Numbered from the stretch's first letter, positions 52,800 through 61,998 are shown. The stretch: DNA of 64,000 nt from Bradyrhizobium sp. WSM471 (GCF_000244915.1 NZ_CM001442.1:2852001-2916000); one strand, 5' to 3'. Program-made: numbers and translations. Notes: generated from the sequence alone by a model not told the origin.

Positions 52800-53675
52800 A
52801 TGACCGATCATCATAGCGACATCGATCCCGTCTCCGGGAGGTCCACGACCGGACATGAGTGGGACGGCATCAAGGAGCTCAACACGCCGCTGCCGCGCTG
52901 GTGGGTAATCACCTTCTACCTCACCATCGTCTGGGCGATCGGCTACTGGATCGTGTATCCGGCCTGGCCGCTGATCTCGGGCAATACGCACGGCGTGATG
53001 GGGTACTCCTCGCGTGCCGACGTTGCGGTCGAGCTCGCCAACCTCGAGACGATCCGCGGAGCCAAGATGGTTGCCCTGGGCTCGGCCTCGCTCGCCGACA
53101 TCGAGAAGGATCCGGCGCTGCTGGCGCTCGCGCGCGCCAAGGGCAAGACCGTGTTCGGTGACAATTGCGCGCCATGTCACGGCTCAGGCGGCGCCGGTGC
53201 CAAGGGCTATCCCAACCTGAACGACGACGACTGGCTGTGGGGCGGCACGCTCGACCAGATCATGCAGACCATCCAGTTCGGCGCACGCTCCGGCCATGCC
53301 AAGGCGCACGAAGGCCAGATGCTCGCATTCGGCAAGGACGGCGTGCTGAAACCGGACGAGATCGTCACGGCCGCCAATTATGTCCGGGCATTGTCGGGCC
53401 TTCCGACCCGCAAGGGCTATGACGCGGCCAAGGGCGAGAAGATCTTCGCGGAGAATTGCGTCGCCTGCCATGGCGACGGCGGCAAGGGCAACCCGGAGAT
53501 GGGCGCGCCCAACCTGACCGACAAGATCTGGCTCTATGGTTCGGACGAGGCGACGCTGATCGAGACCATCAGCCAGGGCCGCGCGGGCGTGATGCCGGCC
53601 TGGGAAGGCCGGCTCGATCCCGCCACCATCAAGGCGATGGCAGTTTACGTCCACTCGCTGGGCGGCGGAAAATAG
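52800..53675 (+). CDS. fixP: FixP, di-haem cytochrome c subunit of cbb3 oxidase
   Basis: 291 residues. The N-terminal hydrophilic part with HEWDGIKELNTPLPRWWVITFYLTI leads into one membrane anchor (about 35-58), as in CcoP. Two haem c sites follow: CAPCHGSGGAGAKGYPNLNDDDWLWGG and CVACHGDGGKGNPEMGAPNLTDKIWLYG, the second and first typical repeats of this subunit. It takes electrons from the bc1 complex or soluble cytochromes and passes them to FixO. It is the last gene of the operon, followed by a 13-base-pair hairpin. Confidence 0.97.
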   Translation: MTDHHSDIDPVSGRSTTGHEWDGIKELNTPLPRWWVITFYLTIVWAIGYWIVYPAWPLISGNTHGVMGYSSRADVAVELANLETIRGAKMVALGSASLADIEKDPALLALARAKGKTVFGDNCAPCHGSGGAGAKGYPNLNDDDWLWGGTLDQIMQTIQFGARSGHAKAHEGQMLAFGKDGVLKPDEIVTAANYVRALSGLPTRKGYDAAKGEKIFAENCVACHGDGGKGNPEMGAPNLTDKIWLYGSDEATLIETISQGRAGVMPAWEGRLDPATIKAMAVYVHSLGGGK

Positions 53676-53685
53676 CCAACCGGCA

Positions 53686-53719
53686 GCAAGCGGGGGCGAA
53701 CAAAAACGCCCCCGCTTGC
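53686..53719 (+). terminator. Hairpin after fixP that overlaps the fixG FixK2 box
   Basis: GCAAGCGGGGGCG and CGCCCCCGCTTGC form a perfect 13-base-pair stem with an A-rich 8-base loop, ten bases after the fixP stop. No T-run follows. The last four bases (TTGC) are also the first four of the FixK2 box at 53716-53729. Confidence 0.75.
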
Positions 53720-53729
53720 GCTGGATCAA
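53716..53729 (+). promoter_or_regulatory. FixK2 box of the fixGHIS promoter
   Basis: TTGCGCTGGATCAA matches the FixK2 consensus TTG(A/C)-N6-TCAA. Its centre is 62 bases before the fixG ATG, placing the start about 21 bases before the gene, the same geometry as at fixN. Confidence 0.8.
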
Positions 53730-53784
53730 CTGACGCGGCGGTGTCGGGTCTAGGTTTTATCGCACCTTTCGAAAGCTGCAGGCG

Positions 53785-55251
53785 ATGAACAGGCCCGTGA
53801 ACCCAAAAGACCTCCCATTAGACGATGACAACGGGCCGCTCTATGTGGCCCAGAAGAAAGTCTATCCTCAGAGCATCTCCGGCACCTTCCGCCGGATCAA
53901 ATGGGGCCTGATGGCGTTCTGCCTCGGCGTCTACTACTTCCTGCCGTTCGTGCGCTGGAACCGCGGCCTCGGTGCTCCGAGCCAGGCGGTGCTGATCGAT
54001 CTTCCCAACAGCCGCTTCTATTTCTTCTTCATCGAGCTGTGGCCGCAGGAGGTCTACTACTTCACCGGCCTGCTGATCGTCGCCGCGGTGGCGCTATTCC
54101 TGATGAACTCGGTCGGCGGCCGCATCTGGTGCGGCTATCTCTGTCCGCAGACGGTGTGGACGGACTTGTTCTATGCGGTCGAGCGTCTGATCGAGGGCGA
54201 CCGACGCGAGCGGATGAAGAAGGACAAATCGTCCGACCCGATGAAGCTGGAGCGCATCTCCGAGATCGTGCTCAAGCATTCGATCTGGCTCTTGATCGGA
54301 TGGTGGACCGGCGGCGCCTGGGTGCTCTATTTCAACGACGCACCGACGCTGGTTAGGGAACTCGTCACCTTCCAGGCGCCGATGATCGCCTATATCTGGA
54401 TCGGCATCCTGACTGCTACGACCTACGTGCTCGCCGGTTTCATGCGCGAGCAGGTTTGCACCTATATGTGCCCGTGGCCGCGGATCCAGGCCGCGCTCAC
54501 CGACGAATGGGCGCTGAACGTGACCTATCGTTACGATCGCGGCGAGAAGCGTACGTCGGTGAAGAAGGCGATCGAGCTGCGCGCGCTCGGCGAGCAAGTC
54601 GGCGACTGCGTCGACTGCTATCAATGCGTCGCCGTGTGTCCGACCGGCATCGACATTCGCAATGGGCCGCAGCTCGAATGCATCCAGTGCGGGCTCTGCA
54701 TCGACGCCTGCGACAACGTGATGACGAAGATCGGCCGGCCGAAGCGGCTCATCGGCTATGACAACGACGTCAACATCCAGCGCCGCCAGCAAGGCAAGGC
54801 GCCGGTCTATCGCATCGTCCGGGCCCGCACCGTCGCCTACAGCGCGATCATCGCGGCGGTCGGCGGCATCATGATCTATACGTTGGCGACCCGCAGCCTG
54901 CTCGACGTCAACGTGCTGCACGACCGCAATCCGGTCGCGGTCAGGCTCAGCGACGGCTCGATCCGCAACGCCTACACGGTGCGGCTGCTCAACAAGAGCG
55001 GCTACGACCGCGTCATCGCGATCGACGCGAACGGTCCGGTCAATGCGACGATCCATGTCATCGGGATCGATTCCGTGACGCCGGACCGGCCGATCATCGT
55101 GGTTCCGCGCGACTCCACCAGCGAGCTGCGACTGCTCGTGACCGCGCCGGCGGAGGGCAACCCGGAAAAGTCGATCCCGGTTCGCTTTCACGTCACCGAT
55201 ATCGGCCTTGGCGAAGTCGCCAGCGCCACCGACAATTTCGTCGCGCCGTAG
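53785..55251 (+). CDS. fixG: FixG/CcoG membrane ferredoxin for cbb3 oxidase assembly
   Basis: 488 residues with about five membrane segments. Cysteine motifs CGYLCPQTVW and CTYMCPWPR precede two [4Fe-4S] ferredoxin sites, CVDCYQCVAVCPTGID and CIQCGLCIDACDNVM. The C-terminal periplasmic part (about 385-488) is an Ig-like domain. FixG/CcoG handles copper reduction and maturation of the cbb3 oxidase. It has its own FixK2 box and starts a separate operon, fixGHIS, right after fixNOQP. Confidence 0.96.
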   Translation: MNRPVNPKDLPLDDDNGPLYVAQKKVYPQSISGTFRRIKWGLMAFCLGVYYFLPFVRWNRGLGAPSQAVLIDLPNSRFYFFFIELWPQEVYYFTGLLIVAAVALFLMNSVGGRIWCGYLCPQTVWTDLFYAVERLIEGDRRERMKKDKSSDPMKLERISEIVLKHSIWLLIGWWTGGAWVLYFNDAPTLVRELVTFQAPMIAYIWIGILTATTYVLAGFMREQVCTYMCPWPRIQAALTDEWALNVTYRYDRGEKRTSVKKAIELRALGEQVGDCVDCYQCVAVCPTGIDIRNGPQLECIQCGLCIDACDNVMTKIGRPKRLIGYDNDVNIQRRQQGKAPVYRIVRARTVAYSAIIAAVGGIMIYTLATRSLLDVNVLHDRNPVAVRLSDGSIRNAYTVRLLNKSGYDRVIAIDANGPVNATIHVIGIDSVTPDRPIIVVPRDSTSELRLLVTAPAEGNPEKSIPVRFHVTDIGLGEVASATDNFVAP

Positions 55252-55266
55252 GATCAGGAGCCCGCC

Positions 55267-55752
55267 ATGGCAACCAAGCCGCTGACCGGAACCAAGGTGT
55301 TTCTGATGCTGGTCGCCTTCTTCGGCGTCGTGATCGGCGTCAACGTGACCATGATGAAGCTTGCGATCGCGACGCTGCCAGGGACGGACGTCGACAGCCC
55401 CTATGCCGCGGGCTTGACCTATGACCGCGAGATCTCGGCGGCCCAGGACCAGACCGCGCGCAAATGGAAGGTCAACGCCCATGTCGAGCGCCGCGCCGAT
55501 GGCGGCGCCGTGCTTCAGGTCGAGGCGCGCGACGCCAGCGGCCAGCCGATCGCCGGACTGAAATTCGGCGGCCGCCTGGAGCGGCCGACCGACAAGCGCG
55601 CCGATCTCGCCATCGAGCTCTCGGAGGCCGGCATCGGCCTCTATCGCGGCAATGCCGCATCGGTCGCGCCGGGCCAGTGGGACCTCGTGATCGAGGGCGA
55701 GGCGCGGGGAACGCGCGTGTTCATGTCGCGCAACCGCGTGATCCTGAACTGA
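55267..55752 (+). CDS. fixH: FixH/CcoH assembly protein for cbb3 oxidase
   Basis: 161 residues with one N-terminal membrane segment (VFLMLVAFFGVVIGVNVTMM, about 10-29) and a periplasmic beta-rich domain. SPYAAGLTYDREISAAQDQTARKWKV is the FixH signature after the membrane anchor. It contacts FixG and the forming oxidase during assembly. It lies 15 bases after fixG and 11 before fixI. Confidence 0.94.
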   Translation: MATKPLTGTKVFLMLVAFFGVVIGVNVTMMKLAIATLPGTDVDSPYAAGLTYDREISAAQDQTARKWKVNAHVERRADGGAVLQVEARDASGQPIAGLKFGGRLERPTDKRADLAIELSEAGIGLYRGNAASVAPGQWDLVIEGEARGTRVFMSRNRVILN

Positions 55753-55763
55753 AGGATTTTGCC

Positions 55764-57956
55764 ATGCACGTCTCGCGGGACTTCTCGCATTACGTCCGGA
55801 CTGCGGGCGAGGGCGTCCAGCACATCGATCTCGCGGTCGAGGGCGTTCACTGCGCCGGCTGCATGGCCAAGATCGAGCGCGGGCTGTCCGCGATTCCCGA
55901 CGTCACGCTGGCGCGTGTGAACCTCACCGACCGGCGCGTTGCGCTGGAATGGAAGGCGGGCACGCTCGATCCGGCCCGCTTCATCGACCGCCTCGAGGAG
56001 CTCGGCTACAAGGCCTATCCTTACGAGACCGAGAGCGCGGAGGCGACCGAGGTCGCCGAATCCCGCTTCCTGTTGCGCTGCCTCGGCGTCGCCGCGTTCG
56101 CCACCATGAACGTGATGATGCTGTCGATCCCGGTGTGGTCCGGCAACGTCTCGGACATGCTGCGGGAGCAGCGCGATTTCTTCCACTGGCTGTCGGCGCT
56201 GATCGCACTGCCGGCGGCGGCCTATGCCGGCCAACCGTTCTTCCGCTCGGCCTGGCGCGCGCTGTCGGCCAAGACCACCAACATGGACGTGCCGATCTCG
56301 ATCGGCGTGACGCTGGCGCTCGGCATGTCCGTGGTCGAGACCATCAACCACGCCGAGCACGCCTATTTCGACGCGGCGATCATGCTGCTCACTTTCCTCC
56401 TGGTCGGCCGCGTCCTCGACCAGAACATGCGGCGGCGGACCCGCGCGGTCGCGGGCAATCTCGCCGCGCTCAAGGCGGAGACCGCGGCCAAGTTCGTCGG
56501 GCCTGACGAGATATCCCAAGTGCCGGTGGCCGCGATCTATCCCGGCGACATCGTCCTGCTGCGACCCGGCGAGCGCTGCGCGGTCGACGGCACCGTGATC
56601 GAGGGCCGTTCCGAGATCGACCAGAGCCTGATCACCGGCGAGACGCTCTACGTCACGGCAGGCCAAGGCACGCCGGTCTATGCGGGATCGATGAACATCT
56701 CGGGCAGCTTGCGGGTGCGGGTCTCGGCGGCCTCCGAGGCGACGCTGCTCGCCGAGATCACCCGGCTGCTCGACAATGCGCTGCAGGCGCGCTCGCGCTA
56801 CATGCGGCTCGCCGACCGCGCCTCGCGACTCTACGCGCCCGTGGTGCATGCCACCGCGCTCGTCACCATCCTCGGCTGGGTCATTGCGGGCGCCGGCTGG
56901 CATGATGCGATCGTGACCGGCGTCGCGGTGCTGATCATCACCTGTCCCTGCGCGCTCGGACTCGCCATTCCGACGGTGCAGACAGTGGCCTCGGGCGCGA
57001 TGTTCAAGGCGGGTGTCCTGCTGAATTCCGGCGATGCCATCGAGCGTCTCGCGGAAGCCGATCACGTCATCTTCGACAAGACCGGGACGCTGACGCTGCC
57101 CGATCTCGAAGTGATGAATGCGGCCGATATCCCCGCTGATATCTTCGAGCTTGCCGGACGGCTCGCGCTGTCGAGCCATCATCCGGTCGCCGCCGCGGTC
57201 GCGCAGGCCTGCGACGCCAGATCGCCTATCGTCGGCGCGGTCGAGGAGGCCGGCCAGGGCGTGCGCGCTGTCGTCGACGGCATCGAGATTCGCCTCGGCC
57301 GTCCGTCCTTCTGCGGCGCCGAGACGCTGGTCTCGGACGTGACAAATCTGGATCCCGAAGCCTCCGTCGTGGCTTTCAGCAAGGGTGGCGAAAAATTCAT
57401 CCTCTCTGTGCGCCAGGGCCTCCGTCCCGATGCGCAGGCTGTGATCGCGGGGCTCAAGGCGCGCAATATCGGCATCGAGATTCTCTCCGGCGACCGTGAA
57501 CCGGCTGTGATCGCGGCGGCCCACGCGTTGGGCGTCTCCGAATGGCGGGCCGGGGTGACGCCGGCCGACAAGATCGCGCGGATCGAGGTCCTGAAGCAGC
57601 GGGGCATGAAGGTCCTGATGGTCGGCGACGGCATGAACGATGCGCCGTCGCTGGCGGCGGCCCACGTCTCAATGTCGCCGATCTCGGCCGCGCATTTGAG
57701 CCAGGCGACCGCCGATCTCGTCTTCCTCGGCCGGCCGCTGGCCCCGGTCGTCGCCGCTATCGATGCGTCACGCAAGGCGCTGCACTTGATGCGGCAGAAT
57801 CTCTGGCTTGCGATCGGCTACAATGTCCTCGCGGTGCCGGTCGCGATCAGCGGCGTCGTGACGCCCCTGATCGCGGCTGCCGCCATGAGCGGATCATCGA
57901 TCCTGGTCATGCTGAATTCGTTGCGTGCGCGCAACGCCTCGCGGGAGATCGTGTGA
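55764..57956 (+). CDS. fixI: FixI/CcoI copper-exporting P-type ATPase
   Basis: 730 residues from ATG 55764; the frame is open upstream across fixH and is not used. An N-terminal metal-binding site reads GVHCAGCMAKIERG. About eight membrane segments are present, with the copper-path motif TCPCALGLAIP in the sixth, phosphorylation motif FDKTGTLTLPD, actuator LITGETLYV, nucleotide site SSHHPVA and hinge MVGDGMNDAPSLAAAHVSMS. It delivers copper across the membrane for CuB of cbb3 oxidase. It overlaps fixS by one base (TGATG). Confidence 0.96.
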   Translation: MHVSRDFSHYVRTAGEGVQHIDLAVEGVHCAGCMAKIERGLSAIPDVTLARVNLTDRRVALEWKAGTLDPARFIDRLEELGYKAYPYETESAEATEVAESRFLLRCLGVAAFATMNVMMLSIPVWSGNVSDMLREQRDFFHWLSALIALPAAAYAGQPFFRSAWRALSAKTTNMDVPISIGVTLALGMSVVETINHAEHAYFDAAIMLLTFLLVGRVLDQNMRRRTRAVAGNLAALKAETAAKFVGPDEISQVPVAAIYPGDIVLLRPGERCAVDGTVIEGRSEIDQSLITGETLYVTAGQGTPVYAGSMNISGSLRVRVSAASEATLLAEITRLLDNALQARSRYMRLADRASRLYAPVVHATALVTILGWVIAGAGWHDAIVTGVAVLIITCPCALGLAIPTVQTVASGAMFKAGVLLNSGDAIERLAEADHVIFDKTGTLTLPDLEVMNAADIPADIFELAGRLALSSHHPVAAAVAQACDARSPIVGAVEEAGQGVRAVVDGIEIRLGRPSFCGAETLVSDVTNLDPEASVVAFSKGGEKFILSVRQGLRPDAQAVIAGLKARNIGIEILSGDREPAVIAAAHALGVSEWRAGVTPADKIARIEVLKQRGMKVLMVGDGMNDAPSLAAAHVSMSPISAAHLSQATADLVFLGRPLAPVVAAIDASRKALHLMRQNLWLAIGYNVLAVPVAISGVVTPLIAAAAMSGSSILVMLNSLRARNASREIV

Positions 57957-58123
57957 TGGAAATTTTGGTCATCCTGGTACCGCTGGCGCTGATGCTCGGT
58001 CTCGCCGGTCTCGTCGCCTTCCTCTGGTCGCTCCGGAGCGGCCAGTACGACGATCTCGACGGCGCCGCCTGGCGCGCCATCGCCGACGACGAGCCGCCGC
58101 AGGAAGCGCCGGCCAAGCGCTAG
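57956..58123 (+). CDS. fixS: FixS/CcoS small assembly protein
   Basis: 55 residues: MEILVILVPLALMLGLAGLV and the rest of one membrane segment, then LWSLRSGQYDDLDGAAWRAI, the CcoS signature, and a short acidic tail. It is needed for inserting copper and haem into FixN. Its start overlaps the fixI stop. Its stop overlaps the stop of the convergent MFS gene by four bases, so transcription of the two genes runs into each other. Confidence 0.94.
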   Translation: MEILVILVPLALMLGLAGLVAFLWSLRSGQYDDLDGAAWRAIADDEPPQEAPAKR

Positions 58124-59321
58124 CGCTTCAGGCCAAGGGTGAGCAGAGCGGCCGCAGCGAGGGCCGCGCCGACACCCGCGACGCACGCTTGCCAGCCGAA
58201 GCCGTCGAACAGTCGGCCGAGCACGGCCGTCCCGACCAGGCCGCCGCAGAAGTAGCAGGCAAGATAGGTCCCGCTGGCGATGCCGCGGCTGTCGGTCGCC
58301 GCCTGTCCTACGAATCCTGTCGCAGCCGCTTGCGCGAAGAAGGTGCCGACGCCGACCAGAACCATGCCGGTGATGACTTCGCCCAGATGCGGCGCCAGCA
58401 TCAGCGGCAGCCCGATCCCGGCGATGGCGAGCGAGCCCCAGATCGTCGGACGCGTTCCGAGGCGCGATGCCACTCTGCCCGCCAGCAAGGTCGTGACGAC
58501 CGACGGCAGGAAGACAAAATAGACAAGGCCCAGGTCCATCATGCCAAGCGACAGCGGCGGCTGGACCAGCACAAAATTCACGAAGGTGAAGGTGCCGATG
58601 AAGGCGAACAGGATGCAGAATCCGATGCCGAAGGCCGCGCGCAACTGCGGATTGCGCCAGTGCGCGATCGCGGCGGAGAGGGGCGATCCCGCAGTCATCA
58701 TCGCATGCATCGGCTGCACGCGCCCGATGGTGAAATAGACCAGCACCGCGCCGGCCAGATTGAGGGCTGCGAAGAAATAAAAATTCCAGGCGAGGCCCAA
58801 GCCGTCGGCGACCGCCGCCGAGATCAGCCGGCCGACCAGGTTGCTGGCGACATTGCCGGTGATGTAGGCGGCAAAGGCGCCGCCGGCATCCATCGTGCTG
58901 CATTGCTCGCCGAGATAGGCGAGGGTGAGCGCGAAGGCGGATGCCATGCACAGGCCCTGCGCGACCCGCAAAGCGGTGAAGACCGCGAGATTTGGTGCGG
59001 TCGCCAGCAGGCTGGTGGGGACTGCCAGCAGCGCGAGGCTGAGCAGGATGCCGGTCCGCCGGTTGATGCGCGGGCTGAAGAAGCCGACGACGAGGCTGGC
59101 TACCGCCATGCCGAAGGTGCTGGCATTGACGGCAAAGCCCATCGCCGCCGGTGTGACGCCGTAATGGCGCGTCAGCGAAGGCAGGATCGCCTGCGTCGCG
59201 AACAGGTCGACGACAGTCAGGAAGGCGGTCAAGCCGATGACGAGGGAGCAAAGCGCGAGACCTGGCGAATACGCGTCTGTCGTCATCGCGGTCGGCTTGA
59301 TCGGCGCGGAAAGATCGGTCA
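58120..59321 (-). CDS. MFS transporter (YnfM/AraJ-like)
   Basis: About 400 residues from GTG 59321, chosen because GGGAGG lies six bases upstream; ATG 59285 and ATG 59388 are in-frame alternatives. About 12 membrane segments are visible. VIGLTAFLTVVDLFATQAILPSL starts the first, GFFSPRINRRTGILLSLALLAV holds the MFS loop-2/3 motif, and LRVAQGLCMASAFALTLAYLGEQ follows. Its closest look is to the YnfM type of efflux carriers. There is no regulator next to it. It is convergent with fixS and followed on the same strand by nothing, so it is a single unit. Confidence 0.82.
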
Positions 59322-59422
59322 CGGCAGGCCTCCCTTGTGATGAATGTGGCGCCCGCGTGCAGGGCAGCATGGGGATCGCGGGCGCCACATTCCGTCACGC
59401 GTGCGCTGGGGTCGCGCACCCG

Positions 59423-59905
59423 TTACATGTTGTGGTCGTGCGGGTCCTTGCGGACGTCGCCGACATAGAGAATGACCGTTTCCTTGCCGAGGTTCTTCCA
59501 CCAGTGCGAGGTGCCGGACACCTCCGGGCGGATGTCGCCGGCCTTGTGCACGATCGGATCGACGCAGTTGGAGGCATATTCGACGATCTCGCCCTGCTGC
59601 ACGAAGATCAGGGCAGGGCGGTCGTCATGGCTGTGCCAGGGCACGATGCCACCGGGCTCGATGGTCAGCTTGCGGAAGCGCAGCTCGCGACCTTCGATAT
59701 GCGCCGGCTGCTTGCCGAGGTCGATCGCGCCGAGCGTCGTATCGGTGACGCCGACCGGCTTGTAGTCGACCATCTGGTGCGCGTTCGGCTTGATCTTGTC
59801 GGCCGGGCATTCGCCTGCGAAGATGGGCTGTGCCGAGAGCGTCAAAGCGCCGGCGACCGCAAGTCCCAGCCAGCTTGCGCGGGAAAGTTCGATAGTGTTG
59901 AACAT
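59423..59905 (-). CDS. Exported cupin-domain protein
   Basis: 160 residues. A signal peptide (about 1-30, ending LSAQPIFAGE) leads to one cupin barrel. VPWHSHDDRPALIFVQQGEIVEY contains the metal-binding His-x-His...Gln/Glu pattern of cupin motif 1, and GTSHWWKNLGKETVILYVGDV the second motif with its His. The C-terminus is His-rich (DPHDHNM). It is a periplasmic small-molecule or metal-binding protein, function unknown. It is encoded downstream of a disulfide-reductase-like flavoprotein on the same strand. An ATAGC-N5-GCTAT palindrome lies about 105 bases upstream. Confidence 0.85.
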   Translation of the reverse strand: MFNTIELSRASWLGLAVAGALTLSAQPIFAGECPADKIKPNAHQMVDYKPVGVTDTTLGAIDLGKQPAHIEGRELRFRKLTIEPGGIVPWHSHDDRPALIFVQQGEIVEYASNCVDPIVHKAGDIRPEVSGTSHWWKNLGKETVILYVGDVRKDPHDHNM

Positions 59906-59949
59906 CGGGAAGTCTCCTCTGTTGGCCGCGACCTCGAATGCCGTCGGCT

Positions 59950-59974
59950 ATGATCTCAGTTTCCTCGAGATCAT
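59950..59974 (-). terminator. Stem-loop between the reductase and cupin genes
   Basis: ATGATCTC and GAGATCAT pair perfectly over eight bases with a nine-base loop. It lies between the reductase stop and the cupin start. No T-run follows, so it is a weak terminator candidate or a regulatory stem. Confidence 0.4.
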
Positions 59975-60008
59975 GTGTTCGTTGAAATGCCGTGTCTCTC
60001 TCGAAACC

Positions 60009-60023
60009 ATAGCGAGCCGCTAT
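60009..60023. promoter_or_regulatory. ATAGC-N5-GCTAT palindrome upstream of the cupin gene
   Basis: ATAGCGAGCCGCTAT has perfect five-base arms and contains the T-N11-A frame of LysR-type regulator sites. It overlaps the reductase stop codon and lies about 105 bases before the cupin ATG. Related copies are at 61975-61989 and 61999-62013. Confidence 0.55.
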
Positions 60024-61381
60024 GCGCGTCCGAGCATGTGCTTGATGTCGGCGGAGAAGGTCGGATAGGCATAGACGTTGTCGCGGATCTGGCTCGCCGT
60101 GATGCCAAACTTGATCGCAAGCCCGAAGATATTGATGAGCTCCTGGCTGGTGTGGCCGACAAGGTGCGCGCCGATCACACGGTCGGTGGCGCGATCGACG
60201 ATCACTTTCGACCAGGCGACGGTCTCGGCATAGGACCGCGCCGAGAACCAGTCGCGCATGTCGTTGACGTGGACCTCGATGGCGGATTCGTTCTGCCGTG
60301 CCGCCGCTTCGGTCAGACCGACGGCAGCGAGCGTCGGTACGGTGTAGACCGCCGTGGCCATGCCCGCGTAGTCGGGCGCATGTCGTGGTCCGTCGACGAT
60401 GTTGCGGCCTACGATGTCGCCTTCGTAGGTGGCAACCGGCGAAAGTTGTGGCGAGATCGGTACGGCATCGCCGCAGACATGAACCCGAGGATTTGAGGTC
60501 GAACGCAAGTGGCAGTCGACCGAGATTCGTCCGTTTGCGTGTTCGACCTGACCGGCCGCAAGGTCGAGGGAATCGGTATTGGCCACCCGGCCGGCACCGT
60601 TGACTACACGATCCGCCTCGACCGCCCGCTCGACCCCGTCTTGGGCAAAGACCACCCTGAACCCGTTGCCGGTCCGCTCGATCGTCTGCACGCTGACGCC
60701 GGTCCGGATCTTGATGCCGATGCGTTCGCTCTCCATCGCCAGTTGGGCAACCGCATCGGTGTCCATTGCCGGCAGGAGCTGCGCCAGTCCCTCGAGAATC
60801 GTCACTGCTGCGCCGGCGCGCGCGTAGATGTGGGCGAATTCCAGGGAGATTACGCCGCCGCCGATAAAGATAACCGAAGCCGGCAAGTCGCGATCACTCA
60901 ATATCGCGTCCGAGGTGACCATGTACTCGGCGCCGGGGATCGGTAGCGGCCGCGGCTTCGAGCCCGTCGCGACAACGACGTGTTTGGCCTCGAGCACGCG
61001 ATCGCCGACGCGGATGGTGTTGGGTGCAACGAAGGCACCATACCCCTTGATCACTTCGACCTGGCGACGCGCCATCGTGCGGGCGAGGTTGGCGGGGATA
61101 TCCTTGATCATGTTCTTCTCGCGCTCGATCAGCGCCGCCCAGTCGAGCCTGGGCTTGCCGACCGCGATATGATGAGCGGCAGCACGCTCGATGTCGTGCA
61201 GCACCTGACCGGCGGCGACGAGGACCTTCTTCGGCGTGCAACCGCGATTCGGACAGGTGCCACCGAGATCGAGCGGCTCGATCATCGCGACCGAGAGGCC
61301 GGCACGCCGGACGGGGCCGGTCACGCCGATGCCTGCGTTTCCGCCGCCGAGGATGACGACATCGAATGTTTGGCGCACCAT
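60020..61381 (-). CDS. Pyridine nucleotide-disulfide oxidoreductase-like flavoprotein (mercuric/glutathione reductase fold)
   Basis: 453 residues from ATG 61381. The FAD site VVILGGGNAGIGV and the redox-active pair Cys43-Cys48 in LGGTCPNRGCTPKK are those of glutathione, dihydrolipoamide and mercuric reductases. The NAD(P) site VIFIGGGVISLEFAHIYA (about 173-190) and the FAD-closing CGDAVPISPQLSPVATYEG follow. The C-terminal region normally holding the His-Glu base pair reads NVYAYPTFSADIK, so the standard His is absent and the enzyme is not an ordinary glutathione or lipoamide reductase. It follows the DUF302 gene by ten bases and is probably co-transcribed with it. Confidence 0.88.
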   Translation of the reverse strand: MVRQTFDVVILGGGNAGIGVTGPVRRAGLSVAMIEPLDLGGTCPNRGCTPKKVLVAAGQVLHDIERAAAHHIAVGKPRLDWAALIEREKNMIKDIPANLARTMARRQVEVIKGYGAFVAPNTIRVGDRVLEAKHVVVATGSKPRPLPIPGAEYMVTSDAILSDRDLPASVIFIGGGVISLEFAHIYARAGAAVTILEGLAQLLPAMDTDAVAQLAMESERIGIKIRTGVSVQTIERTGNGFRVVFAQDGVERAVEADRVVNGAGRVANTDSLDLAAGQVEHANGRISVDCHLRSTSNPRVHVCGDAVPISPQLSPVATYEGDIVGRNIVDGPRHAPDYAGMATAVYTVPTLAAVGLTEAAARQNESAIEVHVNDMRDWFSARSYAETVAWSKVIVDRATDRVIGAHLVGHTSQELINIFGLAIKFGITASQIRDNVYAYPTFSADIKHMLGRA

Positions 61382-61391
61382 GGGACCCTCG

Positions 61392-61886
61392 TTATTTGAC
61401 GGTGATGGTGGCCGTGATGGACTTGACGACCATGGTCGCCATCTTGAACTGCGCCTCGCGATTTCGGATGTTGTGCCGCCTTGCGATCCAGTCGAAATCG
61501 GTCCACACGGCCCAGACGTCGCCATTGTCGTCCTGGGTCAACAGCAGGCGGACCGGCCAGTCGAGTCCGGCGTTGGGGTTGGCGGTGATGAACTGGGTGC
61601 CGAGCGGCGGATTGCCGAAGACGAGCAGGGTGGAGGGGCGAAGCTTGATTCCGGCGTCGGAAGCAAGCTTGGACTGATCGACTTCGAAGAAGAATTTGAT
61701 GCCCTTTGCCGCAATATCGGCCTTGATGCGACTGATCGCCTCCGACAAGGGGATCGCGCTTTTGACGCGGACAATGCCGTCATCGCTATCGGCTCGCGCA
61801 ACCGATGTTGCGGCCGATAGCAGCAGGAACAGCAGCAGAAGCGAGGTGGCGAAAGTGGCAACACGCGATGCGATGTGACGGCTCAT
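61392..61886 (-). CDS. Exported DUF302-domain protein
   Basis: 164 residues with a signal peptide (about 1-32, ending SVARADSDD). The mature part matches the DUF302 fold: RVKSAIPLSEAISRIKADIAAKGIKFFFEVDQSKLASDAGIKLRPSTLLVFGNPPLGTQFITANPNAGLDWPVRLLL. The function of DUF302 is unknown; it often occurs with redox and metal-stress genes. It is the first gene of an operon with the flavoprotein reductase. Two palindromes (61975-62013) lie 90-130 bases before its start. Confidence 0.88.
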   Translation of the reverse strand: MSRHIASRVATFATSLLLLFLLLSAATSVARADSDDGIVRVKSAIPLSEAISRIKADIAAKGIKFFFEVDQSKLASDAGIKLRPSTLLVFGNPPLGTQFITANPNAGLDWPVRLLLTQDDNGDVWAVWTDFDWIARRHNIRNREAQFKMATMVVKSITATITVK

Positions 61887-61974
61887 GGCGGTCCTCCTGT
61901 GAGTGGCAGCTTGGATCGCAGCCAGGATGGACGCGGCGCTCGGCGGAGTGAAATGCGAAACGCCTCTGAACGCG

Positions 61975-61989
61975 ATAGCCGACCGCTAT
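61975..61989. promoter_or_regulatory. ATAGC-N5-GCTAT palindrome, copy 2
   Basis: ATAGCCGACCGCTAT has perfect five-base arms, identical to those at 60009. It sits in the divergent gap between the DUF302 gene and the small exported protein gene, 24 bases from copy 3. Confidence 0.55.
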
Positions 61990-61998
61990 GGTGGCGCG

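Noticed and set aside
55641..57665. 674-codon ORF on the minus strand
   Set aside because: Antisense shadow of fixI.
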